Of a DNA stretch of 64,000 nucleotides, positions 10,673 to 22,006 are shown one piece after another. The position numbers and the translations under genes were made by a program. A model generated the notes under the pieces. That model had not been told where the DNA came from and ran no database searches. It saw only the letters and a program-made list of their open reading frames with translations. Position 1 is the stretch's first letter; each line of letters begins with the position of its first letter. The DNA comes from Halocaridina rubra (Eukaryota > Arthropoda > Malacostraca > Decapoda > Atyidae): assembly GCA_037179515.1 (NCBI GenBank), contig JAXCGZ010017034.1, positions 1 to 64,000 of the forward strand, given 5' to 3'.

Positions 10673-13101
10673 TCGTGTTATCAAATTCTGTGCTTTCCCC
10701 TCTCGGTAAATCTGACCACTCCATGATCTATGTCTCTTCCATTTTCGCTCCCCCACCACCAATCCCTCCAACTCAACGCTGCCTTTGGCACTTCGAGCGA
10801 ACCCAATATGAAAATTTGCGTAACTTTCTCTTTGACTTCCCATGGGATGACTACTGCTTTCGGTCCCGCAACCCTGATCGGGTAGCTGTAAAAGTTGCCG
10901 AGATCATGACCGCGGGAATGGAGGCGTACATCCCTTCTTCTACAAAAACTTTCTCTCCCAATAAACCTTGGTTTGACCGTGCCTGCTCCATGGCTATCCA
11001 GGCTAGGAATCAGGCTCACCGATCTTACCAAGCATCTCCTTCCGATTAAACTCGCTCTGCTTTTATTATAGCTAGGAATCGCTGTACAGCTCAGATTCGA
11101 AGGTCTAAGGCTTCCTTTATAAAAAGGAAAGTTGATGACCTTAACTCCTCTCCCACTGACAAATGCTTCTGGTCCTTAGCCAAAAACCTCTCCAAAAACT
11201 TCTGTAACTCAAGCTTTCCCCCTCTCATTCGTTCTGATGGTTCTATAGCTTGCTCTTCCACTGACAAAGCCACTCTCTTTGGCTCTCATTTTTCTGCCAA
11301 CTCCTCTATCAACGATTCCAGCGCACCTGTTCCTCAGTCTTTTCCCCTCTCTAACCATATGCCCTCCCTTATCCTTTCTTCACGCAAAGTTCATAAGGTT
11401 CTTCGCTCACTACAGACAAACAAGGCATCTGGTCCCGATGGTATCCCTGCAAGGTTCCTTAAGGAGTATGCAGATGAACTGGCTCCCATGCTTTGCCGTC
11501 TTTTTCGCCTCATTCTGTCAACCAGTATCTATCCTTCATCTTGGAAGCATGCTCTAGTTCAACCTGTTCCTAAAAAGGGTGACCACTCTATTCCTTCTAA
11601 CTACCAACCTATTGCTCTAACCTCCTCTATTGCTAAAGTTTTTGAAACTTTGCTCAATGCTCACTTCTTGAAACGCCTTGAATCTAACTCACTTATCTCC
11701 GATTACCAGTACGGCTTCCGCAAGGCAAGATCCACTGGTGATCTCCTGTCCTATCTTACTCATGTATGGTCATCTTCTCTGAGGAACTATGGGGAATCCT
11801 TTGTCGTTGCCCTTGATATCTCTAAGGCTTTTGACAGAGTCTGGCACAAGGCTCTGTTGGCCAAACTCCCTGCCTATGGCTTTACCCCTTCTTTCTGTTC
11901 TCTGATTTCCAGTTTTCTTACTGACCGTTCTATATCTGTAGTTGTTGATGGCGCGACATCTAGCCCTTTCTCTTTTTCCAGTGGTGTTCCACAGGGCTCT
12001 GTTCTTTCACCTACTCTCTTCCTTCTCTTCATCAATGATCTTCTACAATCCCCATCTTCCTCTCTTCTTCATGCCTTTGCCGATGATTCTACCCTTCACT
12101 TTTCCTCTGCCTTTTCTTCACAACCTTCATCTGTTACTCGTAATCAATCTCGTATCACTCTTTCTTCTACTCTTAACTCCGATTTGTAGAGAGTATCTGA
12201 ATGGGGCACTCAAAATTTAGTTAAATTCAATGCCTCCAAGACACAGTTTCTGGCTATCTCTTTATCTTCTCCTCCTGATAACCCTATTGTCTTCGAAACT
12301 AATGAAATTTACCCTCTTAACTCTATCAATATATTAGGAATCCATATAGCCTCTAACTTGTCTTGGAGGAATCACATAATCCAAATTTCTAAATCTTCAT
12401 CCAAAAAATTGGGAGTTTTGTTTCGTTTTTGTTATTACTTTTCTTCATTGCAGTTACTTAAAATTTACAAAGGTCTTATCCGCCCCTGCTTAGAATACTG
12501 CTCACACATCTGGGGTGCTTCTTCCTTTACTTATCTTCTTGATAGGGTTGAATCTAAGGCAGTCAGACTCATTAATGATCCTTCTCTTACTTCTAACCTG
12601 GATTCTCTCTCTCTTCGCCGTAAGGTATCTTCCCTTTCGCTTTTCTATCGCTACTACTTCCATCGCTGCTCTGATGAGTTGGCGAGTTGCATCCCTCCTC
12701 CACTTCCGAGACCGCGTAACACTCGCCAAGCGGCCTCATCTCACAGGTACTGTGTGGAGATTTGTAGCTCGCGGATTGGTCGGTGCAGCGACTGCTTCTT
12801 CCCATCTACCTCCAGACTCTGGAACTCTCTTTCTCCATCCGTCTTTCCTAATTCTTTTGACCTTTCATCCTTCAAAAAGCAGATCTATCATCATCTCAGG
12901 GCCTACTCCTCCATATCTCTGGGTCCTCTTTACTTTGACTGCTTTTATCTGTCTGTCGTTTTCCTTTGTGTGACATTACCTCATCTCTGCCTTGCCCTTA
13001 ACCTTTTTCTTTTCCTTTATCTTGGTATTTTCTTGTGCCCGGGCCTTTGTTGACGAGGGCAGTTGCTGCCTGTCCCGGTGTCACACTCTTAAAAAAAAAA
13101 A
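10673..13101 (+). mobile_element. Jockey-type LINE copy A, 5'-truncated, nearly intact
   Basis: Starts inside the endonuclease, ends with the family 3' tail (CCTGTCCCGGTGTCACACTC) and an A-rich run at 13091-13101. It is inserted in the LTR element between RT and RNase H. It is almost identical over long stretches to copy E (37296-39175). No clear target duplication was found. This is the youngest-looking element in the first 20 kb. Confidence 0.9.
10675..13053 (+). pseudogene. Jockey endonuclease-RT ORF, one frame with two nonsense codons
   Basis: One frame covers almost 800 codons. Only two stops interrupt it: TAA at 11047-11049 (a sister copy has TTA) and TAG at 12187-12189 (a sister copy has CAG). 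Motifs: PPIPPTQRCLWHFERTQY (end of endonuclease), NKASGPDGIPARFLKE, VPKKGDHSIPSNYQPI, YGFRKARSTGDLL, VVALDISKAFDRVWHKA (catalytic Asp), SGVPQGSVLSPTLF, HAFADDSTLHFSS (intact FADD), then a Cys/Arg-rich C-terminal domain. The protein would nick target DNA and reverse-transcribe the element RNA, but the N-terminal endonuclease is missing. Confidence 0.92.
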
Positions 13102-13107
13102 GAAGTA

Positions 13108-14487
13108 AAATTGCGGTTGGGGTGGTTTTATAAATTAACGACAAGTTTGTTGAAGATGCCTCTGAGCTGAGGGAAAAGGATGATCTCAGTCACATTAATG
13201 TCACAGAATTAGAAGCCATGTTGAAAGGGGTGAATTTGGACATTAAATGGGGTCTGAACTCAATATAGTTGAGAATTGATTCTGCAACTGTTGGGACACG
13301 GTTGAATAGTGTGATAAGTGCCAAAAAGCGTGCTCGCTCAAAGGGGGCTGCAGAAATTATTATTAAGCATCGTTTAGAAAATTTGTAGGATATGATTGCT
13401 AAATTTGGGTTGAGTATTGTTGTGACATTGATGCCTACAAAGAAAAATATAGTTAATGTGTTGACTAGAGTTGAAAAGAACTGGTTAGTGGATGTTGAGG
13501 TAGGTGATGATGGGCAAGTACATATGGGGGTTAACAGAACCTTATATTTGGCTAAGAAGTTGGACCCAGAGGTCTCTAATGATTCTGTGAAAAGGGCGGT
13601 AAAGTGTTGTGAACGATGTCAGTCAATCGACACTGCTCCTGTGGTGCACAAGGGAGGTGAAGTTAGTGTTGAGCATAACTGGCAATGCATGGCTATAGAT
13701 GTAGCCTATTGTAAAAGGGTTCCTTATTTATCCATGGTGGATTGCGGCCCAGATCGCTTTGCAATATGGAGAAAATCAAAGAGAGAAGATGCACAATGCT
13801 TCACAGTAGAATTAGAAAACATCCTTGTGGAAAGGCGCCCAGTTGACGAGCTGCCACTGGATGAAAGTGCAGTCTTTCTGTTGCAGTATTTAGAGGATAT
13901 GTTGCATCGTTGGACTATTGACAGGGCATTTCGGGCTGTTTATAGACCAGGGGGCAACGGAAATAGTAGAGAGGTACCACAGTACCATTAAGGCTATTGC
14001 TGAGAGGGTAAGAGTCTCTCCCATTGAGGCAGTGTATTAGTATAACAGTACACCAAGATCTGGATAGGATGAGTTGTTTGTGCCTCAATGCTCTGTGTAC
14101 AAATATGAGTGGAGGTATCCTTTAGTGAGCCCAAAGGGGATGGGTGATGGCCAGTAAGATGGCCTGCTGATTAAAATGGGAGAAGAGGTGTGGATAAAAC
14201 CACCTGCAATACGTTGTACCACTCAGTGGGATAGAGGAAATGTTACTCAAGTGAATTCGCAAAATAATATATCTGTTGATGATATGCCGAGACACGTGTT
14301 GGATGTCCGGCCAGTTGTTGCTCCATTGTCCCCATCTGATGATGCTGATGATGACTTAAGTAACGATTTGCTGTGTTCTGAAGAACGTGAGGAGCCACTG
14401 GTGATTGATCAGGAGAGTGTTCAGCTTTCTCGGAGGATAATAAGACCTCCTGTCAGGATGCAAGATTATGCCACAGACGCAGAATAA
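13108..14487 (+). pseudogene. RNase H and integrase of the plus-strand LTR element
   Basis: Resumes after the jockey insertion. 13120-13260 reads NDKFVEDASELREKDD and HINVTELEAMLKGVN, an RNase H-like segment, with stops near 13270 and 13388. 13392-13991 covers the RNase H end and the integrase. It has a zinc-binding CCERCQSIDTAP, the core start VDCGPDRFAIWRK, and the GGNGN region expected before the catalytic Glu, where the frame breaks. 14176-14487 is an open C-terminal tail ending DYATDAE. Bases 14488-14665 before the LTR hold nothing recognised. Confidence 0.8.
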
Positions 14488-14665
14488 ACTTTTGTTTCTC
14501 TTATTACTTTGGTTGCTTGTTAGTTTTGTTGTTTTAATTTTGCTTACGTTGAGGTACTTTTCTATTCTTTTCATTTCAATTGAATTTATATGTTGGGCCT
14601 GTTTAAGTAGTATATAGGTCTTGAGAATATGAAGTTGTTTGTGATCTTAAGATCATGAGGGTATC

Positions 14666-14912
14666 TGGTGTATTTTGGTATTGGGCACTAGTTGGCAACA
14701 ATGAGGGGTGGATGTTGGGTTGTTGTTGTCGAAGAGGGAGGATGTGAAAGGTTTTTGCACTGGAGCTCCGATTGTTTTTTTTTTCCCTTTCTTTGTCACC
14801 GTAAAAATAGGTCGTAATATTTTGTGACTTAATCCAATCTCTTTGTGGTCTACTGAAATAGTTCGTCTAACCATTGCAATAAGGTGAGTCCTTTAAACCA
14901 AGTTTTGCAACA
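14666..14912 (+). repeat. 3' LTR of the plus-strand LTR element
   Basis: Begins TGGTGTATTTTGG and ends CAAGTTTTGCAACA, matching 8282-8524. It is followed within a few bases by (AAT)n array 3. Confidence 0.9.
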
Positions 14913-14913
14913 T

Positions 14914-15022
<109 letters not shown>

Positions 15023-15699
15023 AGCTACAGCTGCCTGGTTTTCCTACCATCACTGTCCTTTTATTCAGAAAATTATGAGTACACCTCATCAGGTTCAGTA
15101 ACATTTTGAGAAGTAGTGTCTTTGCAACAGCGCTTCCCTTTGAAATGTGTTCTTATTGTTCTTTTGTGCTGTCCTTTTGGTTTCTTTCATTTTCCAATAT
15201 GTATTTGAAATTTCCTTTGTTTTTTCTCTTTTTGTTTTTCAGACAGTAAGTGTCCTATTAGGTATTTTTCATCCTCAATATATGCAACTGTTGGAGAAAA
15301 AGTTCTACGTTTCTCATTCCAATATACCCTTAGAAGCTTTATCCTTAACAGAAAACTAAAACAAAACAACAACAACAAAATTTAACTGTAAATGTTTCAA
15401 CTATCATATAACACGCCTTTCATATTACTATTGCACTTCTACAGATTAAATTTGGCATTTTTTCCTATACATACACACGTTGCCTCTGCCTTTTGCTTTG
15501 TTTTTTGAATCCCTCATATGCCATAATATCTTCACTTGTTTTTACTTTCCTTATTTTTCCATGTGTTTCAGACATGAACAAAATAGCATTTACCTCCAAC
15601 AATTCTTCTAATTCAATAATTTTGCATTATATTAACACGTGTACATAAAAAAAAACAACAACTTAAGAGTAATTTCTGATTTCATCATATATGCCCTTT
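15023..15699. other. Unassigned AT-rich stretch
   Basis: No exon-like open frame, repeat match within the window or terminal inverted repeat was recognised between array 3 and the CR1-like LINE. Short poly-A and poly-T runs only. Confidence 0.5.
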
Positions 15700-15794
15700 C
15701 TATGTGATTACCAAATTGTGATTACCTAATTGTGTTTACGGAAAAGAGCCCAAAGCTCGTATCTTCCCGCCTCCTGATCGGTTCCATTTTCTAC

Positions 15795-18660
15795 TTAGTG
15801 ATACTTATCATACCTGTCCTTAAAACTATGGATTGAGATAGCATTAACTACCTCCTCGCTTAGCGAATTAAAATTATCAACTACTCTTACACTGAAAAAG
15901 TATTTCCTTACATCCTGCAAAGAAGTTTTCTTACGAAGCTTCAAACTATGACCTCTACTTCTAGAGCCAGCCATATCAAAATATCGATCCCTATCCACTC
16001 TATCATAACCATGAAGGAATTTAAAGACTGTCACCATATCCCCCCTCACTCTTCTAGCTTCGAGTGATGGTAAGTCTAATTCCCTCAGCATCTCATCATA
16101 ACTGAGATTGCGTATTTCTGGCACCAGTTTCGTGTCATGTCTTTGAACTTTTTCAAGCTTAGCTATGTGCTTTTTCAAGTGCGGATTCCAAAAGGGGGCT
16201 GCATATTCGAGTTTTGGCCTCACATAGGTTACATAAATATTTCTGAACATTTCCTTGTCCATGTGCCTGAAGGCTACCCTTACATTTGATAAGAATGCAT
16301 ATGCTGCCCTTACTATGCCATTTATATGTATTTCTGGAGACAAATCTGCCAGTGTGTTTACTCCTAGATCTCTCTCATTTTCTGTCTCTTAAAGTTGTAC
16401 TCCAGCCGCCGAGTAGTCAAGCTTGGGCCTTCTTGCACTTGTACCCATTCTCATTACCTTACATTTTGAAGTATTGAATTTCATTAGTCACTTTTCTGAC
16501 CACTCATGCAGATTATTTAGATCCTCTGGCTAGTACAGTGGTAACGCGCTGGCTTCGCATTCACGAGGTCGAAAGATCGGTCCCCGTCCAAGACCGAGAG
16601 TTTAAGCTGTTTACTGGCAGGAACTGCTGTGGTTGGACATCACAGTGGGGGGTTGGGGCTTGCCCTGGCTGACGAATACCCATTGTAATGAAATGGAAAT
16701 AAAGGTTAAAATTTAAAATTTAAATTTAAAAAAAATTTAAAATTTAAATTTAAATCCTGAAGTTCTCTACCATGGTTCTCGTTTTTTACTTTCCTCACAA
16801 TCTTTGCACCATCTGCAAACATATTCATGAATGAATTTACAGACTCTAGTAGGTCATTTACATATACAAGGAACAAGAGTGGCCCTAAAACTGAACCCTG
16901 TGGAACTCCACTACTAACTCTTCTCCATTCAGACACTGAGTGTCTTACTCTAACCCTCTGTTCCCTTCCTTCTAAGTAAGTTTTTATCCATTCCAAAACA
17001 TTTCCACCTATTCTAGCCATTGCTTGCAGCTTCCTAATAAGTCTCCCATGTGGAACAGTGTCAAACGCTTTCTGGAAGTCTAGGAATATGCAATCTGCCC
17101 AGCCCTCTCTTTCCTGTAAGATTTGGCTTACCTCATCATAAAATTCTAATAAGTTTGTTACTGTTGGTCTACCTTCTCTGAAGCCATGTTGCCTCACTGA
17201 CAAAAAGTTGAAGGATTCCAAGTGAAGAGAGATATGTTTCCTTAGTAGTTTCTCCATAACTTTGCAAACTATGCTGGTCAAGGAAACTGGTCTATAGTTC
17301 AGAGCCGTATCCCTCCTTCCCTTTTTGAAGATAGGTATCACATTTGCTTGTTTCCAGCATCTTGGAATCTCCCCTGACTCCAGTGACTTTTTAAATATGA
17401 TACTTAGTGCCATTGATATTGTGTTTGCGCATTTTTTTAAGCACATGAGGGGATATGTCATCAGGACCTGTAGCTTTATGAACATCTAAATCCATCAGCG
17501 CTTTGCATACCTCTGTGGCTGTAAGGTTGATGTTCTCTAATGCCGGCCCTTGAGCTTCTATCTCTGCAATCTGAGGGGGTGGGGTATTTTATACTGTAAA
17601 TACTGAATGAAAATCCTTGTTCAATTCTTTGCAGATCTCTTCATCCGTCTCAGTGATGCTTCCATCCGCTCTCTTTAGCCTTAAAACCTGTTCTTTTACC
17701 TTCAGTTTTCCTCTGATAAAGCTGTGGAAAAGCTTGGGATTTTCTTTAGCCTTCCTTGTGATGTCCCTCTCATAGTCTCTCTCTGCCTCTCTCCTTTTAC
17801 TTAGGTAGTCATTTCTTGCTCTTTTGTAGGGATGCCAGGCATTTATGTTTTTTCTCCTCCTATACCTTTTCCAGCATTTGTCTCTCCACTCCTTAGGTCT
17901 TTTACACCCATTATCGAACCATTTCTCTCTGGCATGAATTAAACCTACTTTGGTGACAGGTATGCAGCAATCTACTATCTTCCCATATTTCTCACAAAAG
18001 ATGTCATACATTTCTTGTACAGATTTGTTGTAAAATAAGGTTCTCCAGTCAATAACTGCAAAAAGCTCATTCATTTTGATGTAATCTCCTTTCGGATAGT
18101 TCCTCCTCATGTCCTCAGTGCCTCTACTCTCAGGAAGAATATCTTCAATGATATACTCCATCAACAACACACAGTGGTCACTCTTTCCAATTGGTGGTTC
18201 ATACTCAATTTTTTCAATATCCAACACATTATCTGTGAATACTAGATCAAGTAGTGATGGCTCATCCCCACCCCTGGCCCTAGTTGGTTCCATTACATGT
18301 TGGTGTAGGAAATTCCCTTGTACGCAATCTAGGAATCTTTCCCCGAATGAGTCCTCACCACTGTGTGGGTCAAGATTATCCAATCTATCTCTTTATGATT
18401 AAAGTCCCCCATAATCAAAATCCTACATTTTTTTCCCGTGCCATGTTAACAACTGAGTTTATGACTTCAATAGTACCTATATGACTTTCCTCATAAACTT
18501 CAAGCCTATTCTGGTTCCTTGATGGGTTATATACAACAGTTATTATAATGCTCTCTGACCCAGTATATATGCGAGCAACAAGAAATTCCTTGAACTCACT
18601 TTCTATAGCCAAGTTTATTTCTTCAACTTGAATCCTTTCACTTATGAGCAGTGCTATCAC
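15795..18660 (-). pseudogene. CR1-like endonuclease-RT, broken
   Basis: Pieces at 18660-18415, 18383-17589, 17485-16759 and 16343-15795. The endonuclease part reads ITVVYNPSRNQ and, later, EPTRARGGDEPSLLDLVFTD with KSDHCVLLMEY. The RT part has RCWKQANVIPIFKKGRRD, FRPV-like NYRPVSLTSIVCKVMEKLL, QHGFREGRPTVTNLLEF, FLDFQKAFDTVPHGRL and SGVPQGSVLGPLLF. The catalytic box reads FADG (codon 16810-16808) where FADD is expected. The last piece contains VRPKLEYAAPFWNPHLKK and ends at a natural stop. SINE insertion and frame shifts separate the pieces. Confidence 0.88.
16526..16748 (+). mobile_element. tRNA-derived SINE inserted in the CR1-like LINE
   Basis: Starts CTGGCTAGTACAGTGGTAACG, an RNA polymerase III A box (about 16528-16543), followed by a B box GGTCGAAAGATC at 16567-16578. 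A tRNA-unrelated body follows, then a tail of AAATTT-type repeats. Flanking TTTAGATCCT (16516-16525) and TTTAAATCCT (16749-16758) form a 10-base target duplication with one mismatch. The LINE frame reads directly across the empty site (LQDL then NNLHEWSEK), which proves the insertion edges. Confidence 0.85.
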
Positions 18661-18969
18661 GTAGACATACCAACATCTTGGCCATGTTTGTTAAATTGAA
18701 TTATATTTGCCTTTCTTTATTATCCAGTAACCATTTCCATTCCCTTTTTTCTCGTTAGTTTTTCTCTAAGGATCTTGTTCTCCTCTATCTCTCTTCTTGT
18801 TAACTCTAGAGAAATAATTATCTTCTTCATTTCCTTATCCATATTATTTCTCAAATTTTTGGCTTCTGTGATTATATTCTAGATCATTTTAGGTGGGTCT
18901 AGCTTTCCCTACGTTCCTACTTTCCCAGTTATATTACTCTCTCAAGATTAAGATCCTCTACTGTTAGTC

Positions 18970-19600
18970 CTAAAATCTCTGGAGTATTACTTGACATAGC
19001 TTCATGTCATTATCTTGTCTCCCACAACTTGATTCTTTCTGACATTCTGTAAGAGTATATAATATGAAGATGTTTTTCCTCCTTTCTTTGCCCTCTTTTT
19101 CCTTTATTCCATGCATAGTTTCCTTCAAGTTGTTCATTATAGCATCTATATCTCTCTGTCTATGTTCTAGTCCACTAGATATCCTACCTTGTCCAGTACT
19201 GTTCAAGTAACATCTTCCTCAATTTCTGCTTTCATTTTTTTCTTTTTAATGTTACCTCTAAGCTTCCTATTGTCATCTTTAGTTGACGGTTTTCTTGTCT
19301 GAGTTCTTGATTTTCTTTCTTTGCTTTTTAAGACTTTCTGCATTGCTTACAGCACCACAGCTATTCTTGGTGTTTTTTTACGCCTTTGTAGAAATCTGGC
19401 GACGACCATCACAGCTCGCCTGGCACTCCTGGCCACACCAATCACAAATGATACCATATTCGATTCTTTTCATTGCAACATCACATACTCTGCATAAACT
19501 GCCAGCACTTATATTTTCTGCCATTGTGGCAATTTTTAGGACAGTGTTTACAAACGCATGCTCACAATAGCTTTTTCGCGTCTTTTTCATTCTTTCTTTT
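18970..19600 (-). pseudogene. CR1-like ORF1 remnants with Cys-rich finger
   Basis: The piece 19590-19378 carries CRVCDVAMKRIEYGIICDWCGQECQ, read here as the Cys pairs CxxC...CDWCGQxC, a PHD-like zinc finger of the kind found at the N-terminus of some CR1/L2 ORF1 proteins. 19206-18970 is a charged, probably coiled-coil piece (HRQRDIDAIMNNLKETMH). The frame between them is broken. ORF1 proteins bind the element RNA. Confidence 0.55.
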
Positions 19601-19669
19601 TATTAAATGCAAAGACAGGTCTTGCTGCTGCATTCTCAATGTGAAGAAGAAGAAGAAGAAGAAGACGAA

Positions 19670-20080
19670 TAACTCGAGTCGAAAAGGATTTAGTGTTCGC
19701 ACGTGTGAAAGGGTAAACAAGTATAAGAATTTTTTACATATGTCAACATTTTATTGGAATTATTTTGGCTGCTAAGTAAGTACTCGTCATCTTTGAATGT
19801 ACAAGTGTAAGATGGCAAAATAAACGTGTCCAAGATATACATTGTGTGTAAAAGAAACAGGGTTGGCAAACGGTATGGTATATTTTCAGACAATTTTGAT
19901 TGATCACTCCAGTTTTGGTAGATTTACTTTAGATGTTTCGGTTTTACGTCACGGAGTCCCTTTTCTACCAAGGGCTAGGACGGTTGCCTGTTTGCGAATG
20001 ACTTGTTTTGGCCGACGTAATCGTTAACCTGGGTGCATGTCCTTGCTAACCTCAGACCGTGACATCATAATAATAATTAA
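19670..20080. other. Unassigned sequence
   Basis: No motif-bearing open frame or recognised repeat. Possibly ordinary intergenic DNA. Confidence 0.4.
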
Positions 20081-20131
20081 TAGTAAACCCTCGGCATGAC
20101 GCTCAAGGCGCGCACGCTACCGCTTGAGCAG
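20081..20131 (-). other. Possible tRNA-like SINE head, degenerate
   Basis: The minus strand reads GCTCAAGCGGTAGCG (A-box-like) followed about 30 bases later by GCCGAGGGTTTAC, a poor B box. This looks like the head of a tRNA-derived SINE, but no tail or target duplication was found. Chance resemblance is possible. Confidence 0.3.
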
Positions 20132-21018
20132 TTTAGATCATTTTTATAATTGCTTACAGTCATTAGTTTATCTTCGAGACCGTAGTAGTAGCGTTGCCTT
20201 CCAGTGGAGCCCATTATGGCATCTCTGGGAAGGAGGCTGCACATATGGGTGTGCTAAATGCCTTCTTCTCTTATTCTCTGTCTCCTCACTGGGATCAACA
20301 ACGCTATATTATTTATGGTCGGGGTAGATTATTATAATTTCTCCCATGTCCCTTTGGAGGTGAAATTGTTTAAGATTCTTCTTATGTACCCCAACATAAC
20401 TCGTATGTGTACCTTACTAAATAGTATTTCTCTGACATAGGGTTAAAACTCACAATGCTCACTCCCAGAAACTTGGGTGAAAATCACACGCAAGTAAATG
20501 TATGGTCTGTTATTAAAAGTGACTAGTAGAGGAAGAACCTCAACAAACCCGAGAGATGGAGCCAATTCGCAAGTGAGCCATGTTGCTGCTTAAGGACCCA
20601 AATTTATCGTAATGTGGTACATCACTATTTTAACATTCCTAACCTAGGTTTGATTTGGTTAGTTACTTGCCTACATTGGGTAAATTTGGACATTTAGCAG
20701 CAGCGTGTGGCTAGAAATTGGCTGTGTTGGTCGCATCTTTTGGGTTTGTAGCAGTTCCCCCTTCTGACTTTTCTCACGTTTTATAATCGACCATAAATTT
20801 ATTTGCGTAATTTTGTACCCAAGTAATAGTTTTCCAGGAATGAGTGAGACATATATATCAAATAAATATCATTTGATAAGATATAATTACAAGTTATGAT
20901 CGGGGTGCGTAAGACGAATCTTAACCCGGAAATTAGTGTTTTTCCTATGGTTTTGGTGTATTTAAACGAATCTGACTTTCAAAACTGGTTGAAATAATTA
21001 TTATTATTTTTTCTTTGT
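20132..21018. other. Unassigned sequence
   Basis: No gene-like frame seen. A short phrase (ACGAATCTGACTTTCAAAA) near 20967 recurs with changes near 21094, inside the neighbouring MITE candidate. Confidence 0.4.
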
Positions 21019-21175
21019 ACCCGTCTCATCCCCGACTATTTTCTACTCTTAAAGTAGGCCTCGACATTATAAGATTTTTTATCTATTTTGAACGAATCTG
21101 ACCTTCAAAATTGTCATAAATTACTTATTTTTAGGATAAGTTACATAAGGGTAATGTTTACACACCTTGCGGAAT

Positions 21176-21213
<38 letters not shown>

Positions 21214-21336
21214 TGCACAAATCTTACCTACATAGCTGTTGGAAATTATTCTTCACCTAACATGACTCAACCTATCTTAACCTAACAGTATTGACACTTA
21301 CTTAAATAGCATTAAATAGTCAGGGTTGAGACGGGT
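21019..21336. mobile_element. MITE candidate with 20-base inverted ends
   Basis: ACCCGTCTCATCCCCGACTA (21019-21038) is repeated inverted at 21317-21336 with two mismatches. Both ends are adjacent to TA. The interior has a 30-base poly-T run (21180-21210) and no coding capacity. The size of about 320 bases fits a miniature inverted-repeat transposon. No second copy in the window confirms it. Confidence 0.5.
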
Positions 21337-22006
21337 ATAATAGTAAAAAAAAAAAGTACCTAGGTCAAGTTATGTTGGAAATAATTTCTGACTGTTTATG
21401 CATTCAAAAAAAAAAAAAAAAAACACACACACAGGAAAAACAGATTTCACCTCTGTGCAAGAAATACTGTAGAAGTAAATGGAATGACATTAAAATGCAA
21501 TGAGTGGCATTTTGTATATCCACGTCAATCCCTTCCCTTTTAATCGCTTCCTGGTTAGATAATCACTCATCAATTATTTCACAACAAAATGACTGCCAAT
21601 CTACCGACGACCCTGAAAACAGGTTCAGTCATTCCAACACAGTTCTTTGGTCCCATAAATGATGAGAAAATTAATAAAAAAGAAAACAATTTTCCATGCA
21701 TTCCCATTAACACTGTTGTCCTAATGTGCATGATTAATGCCGTCTTTACTTCACCATGATTGGCCATTTATCTATGAGTCGCCATCACACTCACATATGA
21801 ACACACCTTTGTAATGGGAGATAGCAGCAGGAAGAACTTGGCCAATTTTTTTTAAGCAATTAGCAAAAAAAAAAATTTATATCTAAAATGACTCATCTGT
21901 GATGCTTTGTGTGTATACGAAAAAATATTATAATATAGCCATACCGACTTAAATACCATGAAATAGTTAGGGAAAAGTGGATGAAATTGTGAAACAAAAT
22001 ACCTTT
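21337..22006. other. Unassigned sequence, possibly intronic
   Basis: Contains poly-A (21345-21355, 21405-21422) and a short CA run. No supported coding region. If the exon call at 22007-22318 is right, this is its downstream intron. Confidence 0.35.

Larger units (their letters stand above)
8282..14912 (+). mobile_element. LTR retrotransposon of Ty3-like type, split by a jockey LINE
   Basis: LTRs at 8282-8524 and 14666-14912 enclose gag, protease, RT, RNase H and integrase pieces on the plus strand. A jockey LINE interrupts it at about 10673-13101, between RT and RNase H. Both outer LTR edges lie at (AAT)n arrays. The LTRs differ at roughly one position in seven by eye, so the insertion is old. 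The RT and integrase wording belongs to a lineage I recognise from invertebrate genomes but cannot name. All coding parts carry stops or shifts. Confidence 0.88.
15700..19640 (-). mobile_element. CR1-like LINE, nearly full length, split by a SINE
   Basis: Minus strand order: a Cys-rich N-terminal ORF1 (about 19590), a charged ORF1 body (about 19206-18970), endonuclease (18660 to about 18300), a linker, RT (17485 to about 16500) and the RT C-terminus (to 15795). The 3' end at about 15703-15736 carries two near-copies of GTAATCACAATT, the kind of short 3' tandem repeat seen in CR1/L2-type LINEs. A SINE interrupts it at 16526-16748. A GAA run at 19642-19664 adjoins the 5' side. Several frame breaks make it inactive. 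Confidence 0.85.

Noticed and set aside
11942..12973. Alternative-frame open pieces inside jockey copy A
   Set aside because: Shadows of the main RT frame, also present in sister copies with no selection visible.
8282..14912. Endogenous retrovirus rather than LTR retrotransposon
   Set aside because: No envelope-like frame lies between integrase and the 3' LTR. Only 178 bases remain after the pol tail.
19842..20027. 61-codon plus-strand frame (MCVKETGLANGMVYF...)
   Set aside because: Short, no motif, no neighbouring splice signals or repeats to support it.
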